From Flammeovirgaceae bacterium BBD 1991-12 (lineage in GTDB: Bacteria > Bacteroidota > Bacteroidia > Cytophagales > Cyclobacteriaceae): a stretch of DNA of 64,000 nucleotides. Location: contig LYSV01000009.1 of NCBI GenBank assembly GCA_001657315.1, positions 23,634-87,633 of the forward strand, read 5' to 3'. Every line of letters begins with the position of its first letter. Positions within the stretch are counted from its first letter, which is position 1. Under the pieces are notes generated by a model. It saw only the letters and a program-made list of their open reading frames with translations, was not told the DNA's origin and did no database searches. Of this stretch, positions 62,313 to 64,000 are shown piece by piece. Both the position numbers and the translations under genes were made by a program.

Positions 62313-63746
62313 TCACTTTCTGTAATCCAGCGGCGGCTTTCTATCCCCGAGCAGTGGTGCATAACTGAATTCAGGTCCGGTTCTGCGCAAGAGCTCTTCC
62401 TTTGCCTTTTTTAATACTTCCTGATCCCTGTAAAAATCAATGGCGCTGAGCGCAAGGGTTTTAGCTGCCAGCATCATACCTTTGTGTCCTATGCTCATCC
62501 CTCCGGCAGCTACAGCCTGCCAGGTATGGGCGCTTGTGCCGGGCACCCATGTGGCGGTAGACAGACCGGCAGTAGGCACTACCCAGCTAATGTCTCCTAC
62601 ATCGGTAGACCCCCGGCGGCCTCTTTCCTGCACTTCAAAAGGCTCCACCTGACTTACAAGGTCCAGGTCCTGTTGTTTTTTTTCCGGTAGTGTCTCTCTG
62701 ATCTTTTCGGCGAAGGCCAGCTCTTCCGGGGTATAGGTATAGCCACCGATCTGCTCAAGGTTTTTGTGCACTACCCGGGCCAGGGTTTCATTGGGCATCA
62801 GATTATATGCGCCATGTATCACTTCGTACTCCATGCGTGTGTTTGTGCCCATGGCAGCTCCTTCGGCCGCTTTTACTACCCATTCGAAGTTCTCCCGCGC
62901 AATGTCCATTTCAGGATGCCGCACATAGTAGAATACCTCTGCAAACTCCGGGATCACGTTGGGCGCCTTTCCTCCCTCGGTAATGACATAGTGAATCCGG
63001 GAGTCTGACTGTACATGTTCCCGCATCAGGTTGACCATGTAATTCATGGCTTCCACAGCATCCAGCGCGGAACGGCCGAAATGAGGAGCGGAAGCAGCAT
63101 GTGCGGAAACACCATAGAATCTGAATTTGGCTGATTTATTCGCCAGAGAGGAAGCTGCATTTGCAGCGTTTACCGGACTGGGGTGCCAGTGCAGTACGGC
63201 ATCCACATCGTCGAAAAGGCCTGCCCTCACCATATACACCTTGCCCGCTCCGCCTTCTTCAGCCGGGGTACCGTATAGTCGTATGGTACCCTTCTGCCCG
63301 GAGCTTTTCATCCAGTTCTTTACCGCTATGGCAGCAGCTACAGAGGCTGTACCGAACAAATGGTGTCCACATGCATGACCATTGCCCCCTTTTACCACCT
63401 CCCTTCGCTCCGGCACGGCGTCCTGCGATATCCCGGGCAGCGCGTCAAATTCGGCCAGAATACCGATCACCGGGCTACCTGACCCGTAGCTGGCTACAAA
63501 GGCAGTGGGTATTTCCGCAACCCCCTTATCTACATTGAAACCCTCCTCGAGAAGTGTTTGCTGTAAAAGCTGAGAAGAGCGATGCTCCTGATAGCCCAGT
63601 TCGGCATATTCCCAGATGGTATGCGCTATTTGCTCGTATTTATGTCTGGATCTTTCCAGTTGCTCAGGAACCTTATCTTTCTTTTGACCTGGCAGGATTT
63701 GAAAATGACCGGTAATTAGCAGAACGAGAATGTATTTTTTGTGCAT
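62313..63746 (-). CDS. M20 family amidohydrolase (AbgB/IAA-amino-acid hydrolase-like), secreted
   Basis: 477 residues with an N-terminal signal-like segment (VLLITGHFQILPG). The di-metal core motifs are present: NGHACGHHLFGTASVAAAIAV, TPAEEGGAGKVYMVRAGLFDDVDAVLHWHP, and the dimerisation domain FYGVSAHAASAPHFGRSALDAVEAMNY. The C-terminal third (STDVGDISWVVPTAGLSTATWVPGTSAHTWQA) matches the AbgB-type subgroup. Such enzymes cleave amide-linked acyl-amino acids, e.g. p-aminobenzoyl-glutamate. The exact substrate is not known. Possibly co-transcribed with the MFS gene. Confidence 0.92.
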   Translation of the reverse strand: MHKKYILVLLITGHFQILPGQKKDKVPEQLERSRHKYEQIAHTIWEYAELGYQEHRSSQLLQQTLLEEGFNVDKGVAEIPTAFVASYGSGSPVIGILAEFDALPGISQDAVPERREVVKGGNGHACGHHLFGTASVAAAIAVKNWMKSSGQKGTIRLYGTPAEEGGAGKVYMVRAGLFDDVDAVLHWHPSPVNAANAASSLANKSAKFRFYGVSAHAASAPHFGRSALDAVEAMNYMVNLMREHVQSDSRIHYVITEGGKAPNVIPEFAEVFYYVRHPEMDIARENFEWVVKAAEGAAMGTNTRMEYEVIHGAYNLMPNETLARVVHKNLEQIGGYTYTPEELAFAEKIRETLPEKKQQDLDLVSQVEPFEVQERGRRGSTDVGDISWVVPTAGLSTATWVPGTSAHTWQAVAAGGMSIGHKGMMLAAKTLALSAIDFYRDQEVLKKAKEELLRRTGPEFSYAPLLGDRKPPLDYRK

Positions 63747-64000
63747 GATACTGTGAGTTTAGGTCTGATACCGAGCTTAAAGTACTGAAAAATGTGGTAA
63801 TGAACGGCTCTCAGCCGTTTTCTTTTAAAGGTAATGGCGTTTTTAACAGTCGGCACCACCGGTGCTCCAGGCAAAATGCAGGCACAGTAAGATGAACAAA
63901 GGTGCGTGAAGTCGTGGCACCACTCCGATTTTCTTCTGGTCTTTTCATTGGGATGGATGTGTCCACCGGACTCTGTTTGTCTTTTATTTCCAAAATACCA
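63747..64000. other. Window end, no gene seen
   Basis: 254 bp upstream of the amidohydrolase gene. A 60-codon frame on the minus strand (63811-63993) has no recognisable feature and was not called. The amidohydrolase promoter is probably here. Confidence 0.4.

Noticed and set aside
63811..63993. 60-codon minus-strand frame at the window end
   Set aside because: Short, no recognisable features, no ribosome-binding site.

Overview
The window comes from a member of the Bacteroidota, most likely a Cytophagales-type environmental bacterium. This is inferred from several large secreted proteins ending in type IX secretion (T9SS) sorting domains, Bacteroidota-style lipoproteins (a lipobox Cys followed by Asp/Glu/Ser), a TonB-dependent-receptor-type outer-membrane barrel with a carboxypeptidase-like N-terminal domain, a GH92 mannosidase, TPR/membrane/HTH sensors, and the near absence of Shine-Dalgarno sequences. 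No rRNA, tRNA, CRISPR array, phage or transposase gene was seen. Most genes look chromosomal and intact.

Layout. 1-6.2 kb: the 3' part of a GH92 mannosidase, then a run of four genes: a truncated haemoglobin, a T9SS beta-propeller/LRR protein, a membrane-anchored unknown, and a lipoprotein that itself looks like a truncated haemoglobin. A 227-bp MITE-like inverted-repeat element starts at the stop codon of the last gene. 6.5-19.4 kb: a TPR-HTH sensor, a conserved Bacteroidota protein of unknown function, nadA-nadB, a QueD/PTPS homologue, a large BNR/sortilin-type propeller protein, several small unknowns and the first of two paralogous TetR regulators.

19.4-33.6 kb is the most distinctive region: a complete uptake [NiFe]-hydrogenase locus. 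The second TetR gene is followed by the small and large subunits (sequence features of the high-affinity group 1h/1l type), a maturation protease, an unknown protein, a TPR protein and hypA. A second unit then carries hypB-hypF-hypC-hypD-hypE, a six-repeat NHL protein, a NicO/UreH-like nickel permease and a bifunctional nuclease. Both units are preceded by pairs of near-identical palindromes (TTAGAAAA-N2-TTTTCTAA type), which suggests one shared regulator, perhaps one of the TetR proteins. No quinone-reactive cytochrome b or ferredoxin-like partner is encoded in the locus.

33.6-48.9 kb: a sugar-lactone-oxidase-like flavoprotein, a second MITE-like element, a HEIGH-type lipoprotein metalloprotease, an RND efflux operon (adaptor, pump, TolC-like), and two very large T9SS proteins (an NHL-repeat protein and a subtilisin-like protease). 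49-54 kb: a B1-type metallo-beta-lactamase with all zinc ligands, an astacin-like lipoprotein protease, a Ppx/GppA phosphatase, and a stand-alone homocysteine methyltransferase module of methionine synthase. 54-64 kb: an outer-membrane barrel protein with two TlpA-type thioredoxins and a related small secreted protein, a divergent two-component system, a lipoprotein, an MFS transporter and an M20 amidohydrolase.

All functional calls come from motif recognition by eye; no database search was possible.
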